Shown here: positions 20,795-29,715 of the stretch, in pieces
How positions within the stretch are numbered: the first letter of the stretch is position 1
Layout of the letters: each line of letters begins with the position of its first letter
Assembly (NCBI RefSeq): GCF_900230225.1
Contig: NZ_OCNH01000001.1
Coordinates: forward strand, 868,001 to 932,000
DNA from: Spirosoma fluviale
Lineage (GTDB): Bacteria; Bacteroidota; Bacteroidia; Cytophagales; Spirosomataceae
Reading direction: 5' to 3'
Length of the DNA: 64,000 nt
The notes under the pieces: model-generated
Seen by the model: the letters and a program-made list of their open reading frames with translations, nothing else
Told to the model about the DNA's origin: nothing
Database searches by the model: none
Made by a program: the position numbers and the translations under genes

Positions 20795-21583
20795 ATGCCA
20801 CTGCCATCCATAAATGAGAGTAAACTCGAACAATTTATTGACGAGTTAAGCCACCTGCCTGCCTATACGATAGGTCGAAGTGTTGACAATCAAATTATTA
20901 TTCCGGATAGCAAAGTCAGTGGGCACCACGCCCAATTGATCCATTGTACGCCCGGGAACTTCATACTTGAGGATCTTCACAGCAAAAATGGTTCGTTTGT
21001 TAATGGACTGAGGATCCGCCGGAAACTTGTAAGTGATCAGGATTCAATTCGATTGGCCGAGACAGAGACAAGCTGTCAGCAACTGATAGCTTCGTTGACG
21101 GATAAGCCTGCCCAACCACTTGTTAACGCACAGCCTGTTCCCGTACAGGATAGTCAAAAGCCGCCTGCCGATTCGAGGAGTGTTGTACAACCACTCGACT
21201 TCACGGTTTCATTTGCGGAGTTGAAACTGGTTTATGAACAATATCCCAAAATGCGTCGGGATTGTCGTAACCGGGAAAAAATGATTCGAACGGGTAGCGT
21301 CATCCTTTCCTCCATTGTGGGTATCAGTGCTGTCCTCTCCACCGGCGGGGGCGCTTTGCCCTTTATTCAGATCATGTCGGGGGCAGGGCTAAGTATGCTT
21401 ATTCCTACCTTAAGTTCCAGCCTGTTATCGACCGACGAGAAGCTGGAGCTAATCGACAAAGAATACCGCGAAGTGTACCGGTGTCCTAATCCGGCTTGCC
21501 GCGATCCATTTGGTACACGCGATTGGGACCTTCTGGCAACCCAGAAGACGTGTCGCCGTTGTCAGGCGATCTGGGTCAACTAA
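20795..21583 (+). CDS. FHA-domain membrane protein with C-terminal zinc ribbon
   Basis: A 262-residue protein. An FHA domain (about 22-95) shows the phosphothreonine-binding residues: Arg28 in TIGRSVDN, Ser42/His44 in KVSGHHA and Asn in SKNGSFVNG. A low-complexity linker, a charged helix, a hydrophobic region (about 170-210, Gly/Ser/Leu-rich) and a four-Cys zinc-ribbon-like end (CPNPAC and CRRCQ) follow. It should read phosphorylation made by the kinase at 24871. It opens an eight-gene run in the same direction. Confidence 0.85.
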   Translation: MPLPSINESKLEQFIDELSHLPAYTIGRSVDNQIIIPDSKVSGHHAQLIHCTPGNFILEDLHSKNGSFVNGLRIRRKLVSDQDSIRLAETETSCQQLIASLTDKPAQPLVNAQPVPVQDSQKPPADSRSVVQPLDFTVSFAELKLVYEQYPKMRRDCRNREKMIRTGSVILSSIVGISAVLSTGGGALPFIQIMSGAGLSMLIPTLSSSLLSTDEKLELIDKEYREVYRCPNPACRDPFGTRDWDLLATQKTCRRCQAIWVN

Positions 21584-21663
21584 AAAAAGGTTGCCGTTCC
21601 CACTTACCTTTTCCTGTCAGCTCAGATATACTGGCAACTTACAACACATTGTTTCCATCGACC

Positions 21664-22629
21664 ATGTCACAACTTTCCAATCCATCCGACTTATCAACGG
21701 ACACCTATTCTATGCCACAACCAACTACCCCCACAAAATCTGGCCTTAGCACTAACCAGAAAAAATTACTGGCCATCTCTTCCGCTACTTTGTTAATGGG
21801 TGGGGCTGCCTGGGCCATAACAAGAGGGCCAGGTTTACATACGTCTACGCCTTCTGCACCAGCTCCAGGTGAATCCACGACAGACGTAGCCTCTCTGGAT
21901 AAACCAGTTGCTTTACCAACGGACATCGACGTAGCCGGTAAGGTGGTCGACGCCATGTCCTTTGATCAGGCTTTCGAAACGGCTCGTAAGGAAGTGGGCA
22001 TGGGTGGTGTCTTTAGCTGGCATGGACGCTGGTACAATACCTTTGAGAAAGACGAATGGAGCAGTCTTTCGCTCGAACAACGTCAGGAATTCACGGAACT
22101 GATTACGCAGGAAGAACTACCTGTTAAGCCTTACAAACAGGCTTTGGCCGGAACGCCCGCTACCCATCATCTGGCCGAAGCCGCCGAGCCAACCATTATC
22201 GAAGGATATTTAAACGGACAGCGCGTGATGGGACTCGATTTCGATCGGGATGGTATTATCGATACGCTGGTGATGGAAGGTACCGACGGATATACCTACC
22301 GGATTGTCGATCGCCGTGGTGATGATGGCTTGGATACAATCCTGCGCTTTGATTCGCTGAACGGTGAACTGGTAGAGGTCAGAAAGATTGACCATCCCTA
22401 TGTGTTAAGCAACGACCAATTTAGCCAAAATATGGAAGCCAGCATGGGCAAAGAAGTGGTCGATTCCATACTTGAGCCAGAACTGGTTGACCCTACGCCA
22501 GCTGCACCGGCAGATGAACATCTCCTTAATAAAACCGAGGAAGACGATGACACTGTGTATCTGGCCGATTCGCATGAGTCCGACGATACCTACGTCAACG
22601 ATGGGGATGTTCACGACATGGACGAATAA
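21664..22629 (+). CDS. Single-pass membrane protein with EF-hand-like loop, acidic C-terminus
   Basis: A 321-residue protein of unknown family. A hydrophobic segment (about 35-52) follows a short cytoplasmic N-terminus rich in Ser/Thr/Pro. A Pro-rich linker and an outer domain contain GVFSWHGRWYNTF and the loop DFDRDGIID, which is the Ca2+-binding DxDxDG pattern. The C-terminal 70 residues are strongly acidic. ATG 21664 is chosen because upstream sequence in this frame overlaps the FHA gene. The next gene starts 5 bp after its stop codon, so it is part of the operon. It could be a substrate of the kinase. Confidence 0.75.
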   Translation: MSQLSNPSDLSTDTYSMPQPTTPTKSGLSTNQKKLLAISSATLLMGGAAWAITRGPGLHTSTPSAPAPGESTTDVASLDKPVALPTDIDVAGKVVDAMSFDQAFETARKEVGMGGVFSWHGRWYNTFEKDEWSSLSLEQRQEFTELITQEELPVKPYKQALAGTPATHHLAEAAEPTIIEGYLNGQRVMGLDFDRDGIIDTLVMEGTDGYTYRIVDRRGDDGLDTILRFDSLNGELVEVRKIDHPYVLSNDQFSQNMEASMGKEVVDSILEPELVDPTPAAPADEHLLNKTEEDDDTVYLADSHESDDTYVNDGDVHDMDE

Positions 22630-22634
22630 CAGGC

Positions 22635-23237
22635 ATGAGCGGATTTAAAACAACACTTATTGACTGCCAGGCGTGTGGCCGTCGGATTATGGTTCGTGCC
22701 GCAGATGCAGAACGCGGGTCAATTGCGTGTTCGCATCTGGGTTGTGGGGCCGTCAATATCCTGTCGGCCGCTTTTCAGTATGACGAGAATATCGTACATG
22801 GTTTGCCCGCCTTTGGGAAGCTCACTTACCTGGGTGATTCCCAACTGATTTATCCGCTTCAATTCGGACGCAACACTTTAGGAACGTCGGATGCCTGCAC
22901 TGTTCAACTGAATCGATTTATGCACAATGGCCGGTGTTACATTAGCCGTCGACACTGCACCTTAACCGTCACCTTCGACAAGTGGACCGGTCAGTTACGC
23001 TATCATTTGCAGGATGGGGCTGTAGATAACCAGGCACAAACCCATCAATACAGTCTGAATGGGACAAGGCTGAACGCCACTCCCTTGCAGAAGACAGAGA
23101 TTGTTGATGTTGAAAACGGGGGGATTTTTACCCTTGGTGGCGTTGATAGCTTTCGCCTGTCGCATTACGTGATTCCCTCGGCCATGCTAGACACCTATAA
23201 AGTCGAGCTGGATTTTAACCCCGACCGTACTCAATAA
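22635..23237 (+). CDS. FHA-domain protein with N-terminal zinc ribbon
   Basis: A 200-residue protein. The N-terminus has two Cys pairs (CQACGRR and CSHLGCG) that suggest a zinc ribbon. An FHA domain (about 70-190) follows, with GRNTLG, SRRHC and SLNG in the positions of the phosphothreonine pocket. Its order, zinc ribbon then FHA, is the reverse of the first FHA protein of the cluster. It has no membrane segment and is probably cytoplasmic. It lies 5 bp after the membrane protein gene and 3 bp before the phosphatase gene, so all are likely translated from one mRNA. Confidence 0.85.
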   Translation: MSGFKTTLIDCQACGRRIMVRAADAERGSIACSHLGCGAVNILSAAFQYDENIVHGLPAFGKLTYLGDSQLIYPLQFGRNTLGTSDACTVQLNRFMHNGRCYISRRHCTLTVTFDKWTGQLRYHLQDGAVDNQAQTHQYSLNGTRLNATPLQKTEIVDVENGGIFTLGGVDSFRLSHYVIPSAMLDTYKVELDFNPDRTQ

Positions 23238-23240
23238 TTT

Positions 23241-24062
23241 ATGAAGATTTACCCAACATTTCCATTGGCTTTTTCGCATACCGGCCAGCGGACCAATAAC
23301 CAGGATTCGCTGCATCCTGCCGTCAGTAAAGCAACTGAGCAAACCCAGCTTTTTGTTGTTTGCGATGGAATAGGCGGTGCCGATAAAGGAGAAGTGGCCA
23401 GTCAGCTGCTGTGTGACACCGTAGCCGACTATGCCCTGGCGATGAGTAATCCCATGCTGGATGCCGTTCACATACAGGTTATCCTTAATCGGGCTTACGA
23501 GGCTTATCGGACCTATCTGGCCCAGCACCCTTTACTGAGCCGGATGGGCTCAACGCTGGCGTTGCTGCAACTGCACCAGCAGGGCGTTACCGTCGTTCAT
23601 ATCGGCGATAGCCGGGTGTATCAGCTGCGAGGGGGGAAGGTCATTTTTCAAACGAAGGATCACCGACAGGTCACCGATATGGTAGAGGCTGGCATCATTA
23701 CAGCCACGCAAGCCTTAACCCACCCCTGGCGAAATCGGCTGAGTCGGGCGGTAATGGCCAGCGTAACGGATAAGGAAGACGAGCCTGTAAAGCTCATGGC
23801 CGATGTCGTTATGCTGACCGATGTTCAGGCGGGCGACTACTTTTTTCTGTGTACCGATGGTGTGCCCGAAGCCGTCGATATCTATATGCTGGAAACTATT
23901 CTGGCCAGCAACATGCCCGATCAGGCTAAATCTGAGTCGTTACAGGCTCTTTGCAGTACCCATTCGAAAGATAACTACTCGGGTTATCTGATCGGGATCA
24001 GTTATGTAGCGCATACCGAACCGAAGCCGGTTATTCAGACCATTACCAATTATGCTGACTAA
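23241..24062 (+). CDS. PP2C-type serine/threonine protein phosphatase
   Basis: A 273-residue PP2C (PPM) phosphatase without extra domains. The metal-binding motifs are visible: NNQDS (Asp22), VVCDGIGG (Asp42), GDSRVYQL and LCTDGV. It removes phosphate from Ser/Thr and should counteract the kinase at 24871. The two FHA proteins of the operon could recognise the same sites. The end of the gene overlaps the caspase-like gene by 11 bp, a sign of translational coupling between phosphatase and protease. Confidence 0.93.
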   Translation: MKIYPTFPLAFSHTGQRTNNQDSLHPAVSKATEQTQLFVVCDGIGGADKGEVASQLLCDTVADYALAMSNPMLDAVHIQVILNRAYEAYRTYLAQHPLLSRMGSTLALLQLHQQGVTVVHIGDSRVYQLRGGKVIFQTKDHRQVTDMVEAGIITATQALTHPWRNRLSRAVMASVTDKEDEPVKLMADVVMLTDVQAGDYFFLCTDGVPEAVDIYMLETILASNMPDQAKSESLQALCSTHSKDNYSGYLIGISYVAHTEPKPVIQTITNYAD

Positions 24063-24837
24063 GCTACTCCTGGCGTTTGGCTTGTTGCTGAGTAGTCAGC
24101 AACAGGTATTTGCCGGACAGACCTATGCCGTTGTTGTTGGAATTTCCGACTACGAGGCACTCTCCTATGCAACCGGTGATCTGCGGTTTGCCGACCGGGA
24201 TGCCCGGCAGTTTGCTGCATTTCTGCAAAGCAAATCGGGGGGGAGTGTGCCCGCAGCCAACATTCGGCTGCTGACAAACCGGCAGGCTACACAGGCCGCT
24301 ATTCTACAGCAGCTTAACGTGTTCCGGCAGGCAACCGAAGCGGATCGAATTATCCTCTATTTTTCGGGACATGGTATGCCGGATAGTTTTGTGCCCTATG
24401 ACGTTGTGCCCGGCAATCCCGCTGGTTTACTCACGTATCGGGACATAAAAGCCGCTTTTTACCAGTCCAGCGCAACGACAAAATTATGCATTGCCGATGC
24501 CTGTCTATCGGGCGGGATGAGCCGGAAAGGGGTAACTCAGCGCAACTCGGGGCAGATTGTTACCCAAAATACGGCCGACCGCAGCAATGTAGCCATGATA
24601 CTGGCCAGCCGATCCACCCAGTCGGCCGTTGAGGATGGTCGGTTAGGGGGTGGGGCGTTTACGTATTTTTTGCTGCGGGGCCTGTCCGGTCAGGCCGACC
24701 TTAATGGGAACGGAATTGTCACGATAAAAGAATTACATCAGTACATCTCTCCGCAATTGAAAAAGCGAACGCAGGGACGGCAAACGCCCATGTTTTACGG
24801 CCGTTTTTCGGATAATCTGCCGTTGGCCTATCATTGA
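24052..24837 (+). CDS. Exported caspase-like protease (peptidase C14)
   Basis: A 261-residue protein with a signal peptide (about 1-21, VFAG) and one caspase/metacaspase p20-like domain. The dyad is His107 in YFSGHG and Cys151 in DACLSGG, both intact. Near the C-terminus DLNGNGIVTIKEL has the pattern of an EF-hand loop, so Ca2+ control is possible. Caspase-like proteases cut after Arg/Lys or Asp and are often used in regulated cell death or defence. Here the signal peptide points to the periplasm or cell surface. It sits between the phosphatase and the kinase genes. Confidence 0.9.
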   Translation: MLTKLLLAFGLLLSSQQQVFAGQTYAVVVGISDYEALSYATGDLRFADRDARQFAAFLQSKSGGSVPAANIRLLTNRQATQAAILQQLNVFRQATEADRIILYFSGHGMPDSFVPYDVVPGNPAGLLTYRDIKAAFYQSSATTKLCIADACLSGGMSRKGVTQRNSGQIVTQNTADRSNVAMILASRSTQSAVEDGRLGGGAFTYFLLRGLSGQADLNGNGIVTIKELHQYISPQLKKRTQGRQTPMFYGRFSDNLPLAYH

Positions 24838-24870
24838 TCTCAATTTATGATTGCAACTTAACCGAATGCG

Positions 24871-27090
24871 ATGAATCAATCGTTTACTACTTTTCAGGAC
24901 TTCCGGAAACGCTACCCAATTCGCCCTAATGATAAGGAGGCCTTGTTGGGTAGCGGCTCGTATGGCCGGGTGATAAAAGTCGAAGACCAGATAGATACCG
25001 AATGGGTAGCGATAAAAATCAGCGAGTTTAAGGGCAACGATACCAAATCACTGAGAGCTGAAGTCGAACTGGCCAAACGGGTGCCCCCGCAGACTAACAT
25101 AGCCCGCTACGATGCCTGTTATCGATTCGAAACCGATACCAGCGTTAGTGATTTTGCCATCATGAAATATTACCCGGATGGCAATCTGGCCGACTTGCTG
25201 CGAAAGGCCCCTCTAACGCCCACCCAGATCTACGACATCACACAGGGTATCCTGCTGGGGCTTCAGCACCTGCATAAAATCAGGATTGTTCACCGGGATT
25301 TCAAACCGGCTAACATCCTGATTTCGCGGGATAATGCCGGGCGGTTTATTCCGAAAATTGCTGATTTCGGGCTTAGCAGACTGGTGAGCGAGGATGAACT
25401 GGACAGTTCAGATTTCGACCTGAGCGATGGCCGTGGTACCCCGTCGTACAAAGCACCCGAGCAGATTGAAGGGAGCCGGGTGAGTTTCAACCTCGACTTA
25501 TGGGCTTTTGGCGTCATTTTGTACGAAATCATGACGGGCGAGAAGCCATTCAAATCCGACCTGCGCAACAGCAGTGAACAGTCTGTTCGGCGGGAGATCG
25601 AGAAGAGAATCATTACCGTTCAGTTACCCGCCCGCCTGGACCATATCGCCGAACCGTACCAGGCCATGATTCGCCGGTGTTTAGTGCGGGATATTCACGA
25701 ACGGGTCCGTAAAGAGGACGAATTGCTGGACTTACTGGACTCCATTCCGCAGCTTCTGGTCGACGCCCGTAAGCTGGTTAACGCGCAACGCTACGACGAA
25801 GCCCACGACTTGTTTGACCAGATACTTGCTAAACGTGAACAGAATACCGAAGCACTGAACGGAGTTGAGCAGTGCAGAAAAGCGATTCAGGAACGGAAGA
25901 TTACGGAGTTGCTGACAGAAGCCGGGCGGCTGGTTGCTCAGCAGCTTTTTGAACCGGCCAAAAGCTGCTATGAACAAGTGCTGGGGAGTGAGCCAACGCA
26001 TGAAGTGGCTATTCGTGGACTAGCCTTTTGCATTGAGCAGTTACGACCTCAACCAAAAGTTGAGGAACCCGAGTTGACCGATGCGTACGGAACGGATGCC
26101 TACATAGAGGAGCGTACCGACGTTTTTGAGGAGCCCAGTTCACCCGTCATCACTCCACCGGTTGCCAAGCACAAACCCACAATTGAAACCAACTTACCGC
26201 CTAAACGGGTAGCGAGTCCATCTGCTCAACGGGAAGTGGCTCCGTTACCGCCGGTTTTGCCGCCTGTTACGACTACGCCGGGCCGGATTTTCCCGTGGAA
26301 GATTATCGTTCCGGCAGCTATTGTTCTGGGTGGTCTGGTTTGGGGTATCAACTCATTTAGCACAAAGACTAGTTCTTCTAAAAAGATAGACAGTGTATCG
26401 ACAGCAGGGTCTAGTCCGGATGCTGGTACTAAACCTGATGTACCAGCGGGATCGTCGAAAACAGGTGTAATAGAACCCAAGCCTGGTGAATCAAAGGAGG
26501 CACTTGATAGGCGAATTGATGTTGCGCTTGGCAAAGCCCGGCAGGCTAATCAGCGTAAAGACTATGATCGCGTAATTGGTTTGACAAGCAGTGCCTTACA
26601 GCTTGACCCTGATCGCAAAGATGTGGCCAATTTGTATAAAGCCGCCATCGACGCAAAGAAAGCTATGGCTACGGGTCCACAAACGTTGTCAGTAACGCCA
26701 CAAGTAGAGTCTCCCAGGCCGCCTGTACCCGAGCCGACTAAGCCTGATGAAAATAAAACCAAGGAAGATGCCAACAGCAAACGGCTAAAAGAAAAACAGC
26801 TACAGCAGGAGACGTACGATGAACTCATTGAGGAAGGTGTCAAAGCCATAACTAGCGGAAACAACAAAGCCAAAGCCATTGATGCTTTTAGCAAGGCGCA
26901 GGTACTGGCTAAGGAGCACGACTTGAATACGGCCAAAGCCGACGTTGCCTTTACAAAATATATGGCAAAAGCAAACAACATCTTTGCAACCGATGAGTTC
27001 GAGGGAGCCAAAGAATGGTATAAGGTAGCGCGGGCGCTGAAAGACACCGAGGAAGTCCGCCGGAAAATTAAACAATCCACAAATCAGTAA
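24871..27090 (+). CDS. Transmembrane Ser/Thr protein kinase with TPR-like repeats
   Basis: A 739-residue protein. The Hanks-type kinase domain (about 20-290) is complete: GSGSYGRV loop, Lys49 in VAIK, Glu64, HRDFKPANIL with Asp143, DFG at 165-167 and APEQ. TPR-like helices (about 295-390), a Pro-rich linker and one membrane helix (about 476-494) follow. An outer region (about 510-739) has more TPR-like helices and lysine-rich sequence. The kinase faces the cytoplasm and the C-terminus the periplasm. HRDFKP, rather than HRDLKP, is a small variation. It is the core of the FHA/phosphatase/caspase module. Confidence 0.93.
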   Translation: MNQSFTTFQDFRKRYPIRPNDKEALLGSGSYGRVIKVEDQIDTEWVAIKISEFKGNDTKSLRAEVELAKRVPPQTNIARYDACYRFETDTSVSDFAIMKYYPDGNLADLLRKAPLTPTQIYDITQGILLGLQHLHKIRIVHRDFKPANILISRDNAGRFIPKIADFGLSRLVSEDELDSSDFDLSDGRGTPSYKAPEQIEGSRVSFNLDLWAFGVILYEIMTGEKPFKSDLRNSSEQSVRREIEKRIITVQLPARLDHIAEPYQAMIRRCLVRDIHERVRKEDELLDLLDSIPQLLVDARKLVNAQRYDEAHDLFDQILAKREQNTEALNGVEQCRKAIQERKITELLTEAGRLVAQQLFEPAKSCYEQVLGSEPTHEVAIRGLAFCIEQLRPQPKVEEPELTDAYGTDAYIEERTDVFEEPSSPVITPPVAKHKPTIETNLPPKRVASPSAQREVAPLPPVLPPVTTTPGRIFPWKIIVPAAIVLGGLVWGINSFSTKTSSSKKIDSVSTAGSSPDAGTKPDVPAGSSKTGVIEPKPGESKEALDRRIDVALGKARQANQRKDYDRVIGLTSSALQLDPDRKDVANLYKAAIDAKKAMATGPQTLSVTPQVESPRPPVPEPTKPDENKTKEDANSKRLKEKQLQQETYDELIEEGVKAITSGNNKAKAIDAFSKAQVLAKEHDLNTAKADVAFTKYMAKANNIFATDEFEGAKEWYKVARALKDTEEVRRKIKQSTNQ

Positions 27091-27100
27091 AATCAATTCT

Positions 27101-28009
27101 ATGCGTAAACTAATACACCCGTTGACCCTGATGTTGTTGCTGACCGTGTTTCTGACGCCCGCCCTGCGGGTGAGGGGCGGAAATCCGGGGACGGCCCAAG
27201 TCGTTGCCGTCGATGAGGAATATGACCGGTACCGAAAAAGAGGGGATGACCTATTTAAAGAAGGGAAGTATCTCGAAGCCCGCCGACAGTACCAGAACTG
27301 TCTGGAGGTGCCGGGCTTTGAAAACGACACTTATGCCAAAGAGCAGATTCAGGAGTGTACGACCGGACTGACTTTACGCAAGCAGGCGGATGATGCCATA
27401 CGGCAGGGGAAGGGAGCTGAAGCACTCAAGTTGATGAATCAGCTACTTAATTTGAACCCCGACGATCTGATCACAAAGGGTCAGTTCGCGGATTATTATG
27501 AGCGCGAAGGCAACCAGTTTTTCAACCAGAAACAGTATGTTGCGGCCCGAGAAAGCTACACAAAAGCGCTTAATTACACGAATACCCGCCAGGAAACGCT
27601 TCGTCTTCAAATTCAAACGATTGACAGCATCTCAAGACCCTCAAAACAGGTTGGTTTGAAAGTAGTTACGGGTTTGGTGGCGGTTGGTGCCGGGGCGTAT
27701 GCCTTACTTCTCCGGAATGATTACAACACGAAACTGAGCGCCCTGAACCAGATCAGCCAAACCGCCGACCCTACCGGTAGTGGTACCATTGACACCCCGG
27801 ACGCGTATCGGCAGTACAACGAAGCTTACCGTGCCGCCGAAGCCGCACAACAGAAAAATGGCTTGTTTAAAGCCTGCGTGGGTGTGGCCGCTGTAGCCAC
27901 CGTAGCCGAATTGTATCTGTTGCTGCACAAACCTAAGCCGAAGACCACCGCGTTGCAGTGGAAACCATCGTCGCAGTCGTGGGGACTGGCCATTGGGTAT
28001 ACGTTTTAA
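27101..28009 (+). CDS. TPR-repeat protein, exported or membrane bound
   Basis: A 302-residue protein with a signal peptide (about 1-26). Two or three TPR-like units (about 40-175) resemble those at the C-terminus of the kinase (KRGDDLFKEGKYLEARRQYQNCL against the same spacing of helices). Two hydrophobic segments follow (about 185-205 and 255-275). It starts 10 bp after the kinase gene. A scaffold that binds the outer part of the kinase is a fair guess. I do not recognise a named family. Confidence 0.75.
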   Translation: MRKLIHPLTLMLLLTVFLTPALRVRGGNPGTAQVVAVDEEYDRYRKRGDDLFKEGKYLEARRQYQNCLEVPGFENDTYAKEQIQECTTGLTLRKQADDAIRQGKGAEALKLMNQLLNLNPDDLITKGQFADYYEREGNQFFNQKQYVAARESYTKALNYTNTRQETLRLQIQTIDSISRPSKQVGLKVVTGLVAVGAGAYALLLRNDYNTKLSALNQISQTADPTGSGTIDTPDAYRQYNEAYRAAEAAQQKNGLFKACVGVAAVATVAELYLLLHKPKPKTTALQWKPSSQSWGLAIGYTF

Positions 28010-28044
28010 TTGCCTATTCATACCATATAAACTTCTTACTCAGA

Positions 28045-29709
28045 ATGAATCGATTCTTTACCTATGTACTTTGTTTTCTGCTCGCCTGTAGCAGTGGAGT
28101 ACTGATTTTAAGTTGCAACCCGTGGGACTTGCCGACAAAAAAGTCGCAGCGCGAGTGCGTTAAGCCATCGGGTACACTCAATGCGCAGTCTCAACAGCGG
28201 ATTGTGGATTTTTCGATCAGCGGCAGCAGCGGAACCATCGACAAAGTGATTTGGGATTTCGGTAATAACGCCACCGCAGTCACGACCGGCCTAACGACTA
28301 AATACACGTATCCGGCCAATGGTACCTACACCGTAAAGGCTACCCTCACGAATAGTTGTGGTCTTGAAACCACGCTTCAGCAGGTCATTACGGTAAGTGA
28401 TGCCGTGCCGCCTACGGTAACGTTGCAGGCTATCACGACGGTTTTTGTTACATCTGCCACAGCCGGGATGACCATAACCGCCAATGGTAACGCCACCATT
28501 ACCAGGTATGGAGTATGTTATTCGGCTACGAAGCAATTACCGGAAGTCGATGCAGAGCAAACGTCGTCGTTCTTTACTACAGCCCCTCTCAATGCAGCGT
28601 TACCCGTTTCGCTTACAGGGCTTCAGCCAAATACGCTATATTATGCCCGAAGTTTTGCTACAAACTCAGCAGGAACTGGGTATAGTCAACCGGTTCAACA
28701 GTTTCGGTCTGGCCAAAGACCCTCTGTGTCCAGTAATGGCACTCCGGCAACAGGTACGTCTACGGCAACGGTAGGCTTTGTCCTGAATAATGCGGGGAAC
28801 CCGGCTGCCGTAGAGTACGGCATTTGTTATTCCAGCACCAACACCACGCCGGATGTTGCCACGTCATCCGTTACTATTGTTACCAGTCCGGCAGTAGGGG
28901 CTACTGTGCCAGTTAATCTCAGTAATCTAACACCTAATAAAACTTACTATTACCGACCATACGCTAAACTGCCATCGGGCGAAGTGGTGTATGGTGACGT
29001 CATGACGTTTACTACTCTGGTAGATACTGTCTCGCAGGATTTGATTGCTTCCGTGTCCTTCACTGATCGGTCGCTTCAGGATGTTAGTGGCTTCAACAAC
29101 CACGTGAAGCTCGTTAATAATCCCACCTTTACTACGGATCATAATGGGCGGGCGAACTCGGCTATTCTGCTCAATGGTTCGGGCGATTATTTCTACATGG
29201 AGGATAATAACACGCTGAATCCAGATGCCATGACCGTTAGTTTGTGGATTAAACCGGAAGCTATAGTAAAAAGTAACGATCGCATGCAGATTTATAATAA
29301 ATCCCGCTTCAGCGATGGCCTGCCCCAAACATACAGCTCCTTAATCAAACTGGAAAATGACATAGGTCCTGCTTATACGTTCATGACGGATATTAAACAA
29401 AACAGTAATTGCGAAGGTGGAAAGGGCTGGCAGGATTTGGCATTTACCAGTCCGGTCGTCCTGAATACATGGTATCATTTAGTGTTTACCTACAGCGGCC
29501 GGTCGGCTCGGATGTACTTTAACAACGTCCTTGTGTTCAGGACGGATAACCTACCGGCTACAACAATCGACAAGTGCCCCGGTGGTGAGCTTAAGTTTGG
29601 TGCCCAGTACCAGTCGCTTCCCTGGTATTTTAAGGGCGCTATGGACGATATCCGTATCTATAAACGAGCGATCACGGCGGCCGAAGTCGAAACCCTGTTC
29701 AAACAGTAG
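28045..29709 (+). CDS. Surface lipoprotein with PKD, fibronectin-like and LamG domains
   Basis: A 554-residue protein with a lipoprotein signal (LILSCNPW, Cys near 24). A PKD domain follows (about 35-120, VIWDFGNN and YPANGTYTV), then two fibronectin type III-like units (about 125-325, each with the phrase LxPNxxYYxR). A C-terminal LamG/concanavalin-like domain covers about 335-550 (GSGDYFYME, MTVSLWIKPEA and a final DDIRIYKRAI). Such proteins bind glycans or proteins on the surface. ATG 28045 is chosen for the signal peptide, because the longer frame overlaps the TPR gene. It ends the module and may be its outer sensor; 6 bp separate it from the convergent TPR gene. Confidence 0.88.
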   Translation: MNRFFTYVLCFLLACSSGVLILSCNPWDLPTKKSQRECVKPSGTLNAQSQQRIVDFSISGSSGTIDKVIWDFGNNATAVTTGLTTKYTYPANGTYTVKATLTNSCGLETTLQQVITVSDAVPPTVTLQAITTVFVTSATAGMTITANGNATITRYGVCYSATKQLPEVDAEQTSSFFTTAPLNAALPVSLTGLQPNTLYYARSFATNSAGTGYSQPVQQFRSGQRPSVSSNGTPATGTSTATVGFVLNNAGNPAAVEYGICYSSTNTTPDVATSSVTIVTSPAVGATVPVNLSNLTPNKTYYYRPYAKLPSGEVVYGDVMTFTTLVDTVSQDLIASVSFTDRSLQDVSGFNNHVKLVNNPTFTTDHNGRANSAILLNGSGDYFYMEDNNTLNPDAMTVSLWIKPEAIVKSNDRMQIYNKSRFSDGLPQTYSSLIKLENDIGPAYTFMTDIKQNSNCEGGKGWQDLAFTSPVVLNTWYHLVFTYSGRSARMYFNNVLVFRTDNLPATTIDKCPGGELKFGAQYQSLPWYFKGAMDDIRIYKRAITAAEVETLFKQ

Positions 29710-29715
29710 ACCAGG

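Noticed and set aside
20795-29709. Type VI secretion regulatory block (Fha/PpkA/PppA)
   Set aside because: FHA, kinase and phosphatase are present, but no Tss/Hcp/VgrG genes occur in the window. The caspase and LamG lipoprotein do not belong to that block. The name is not supported.
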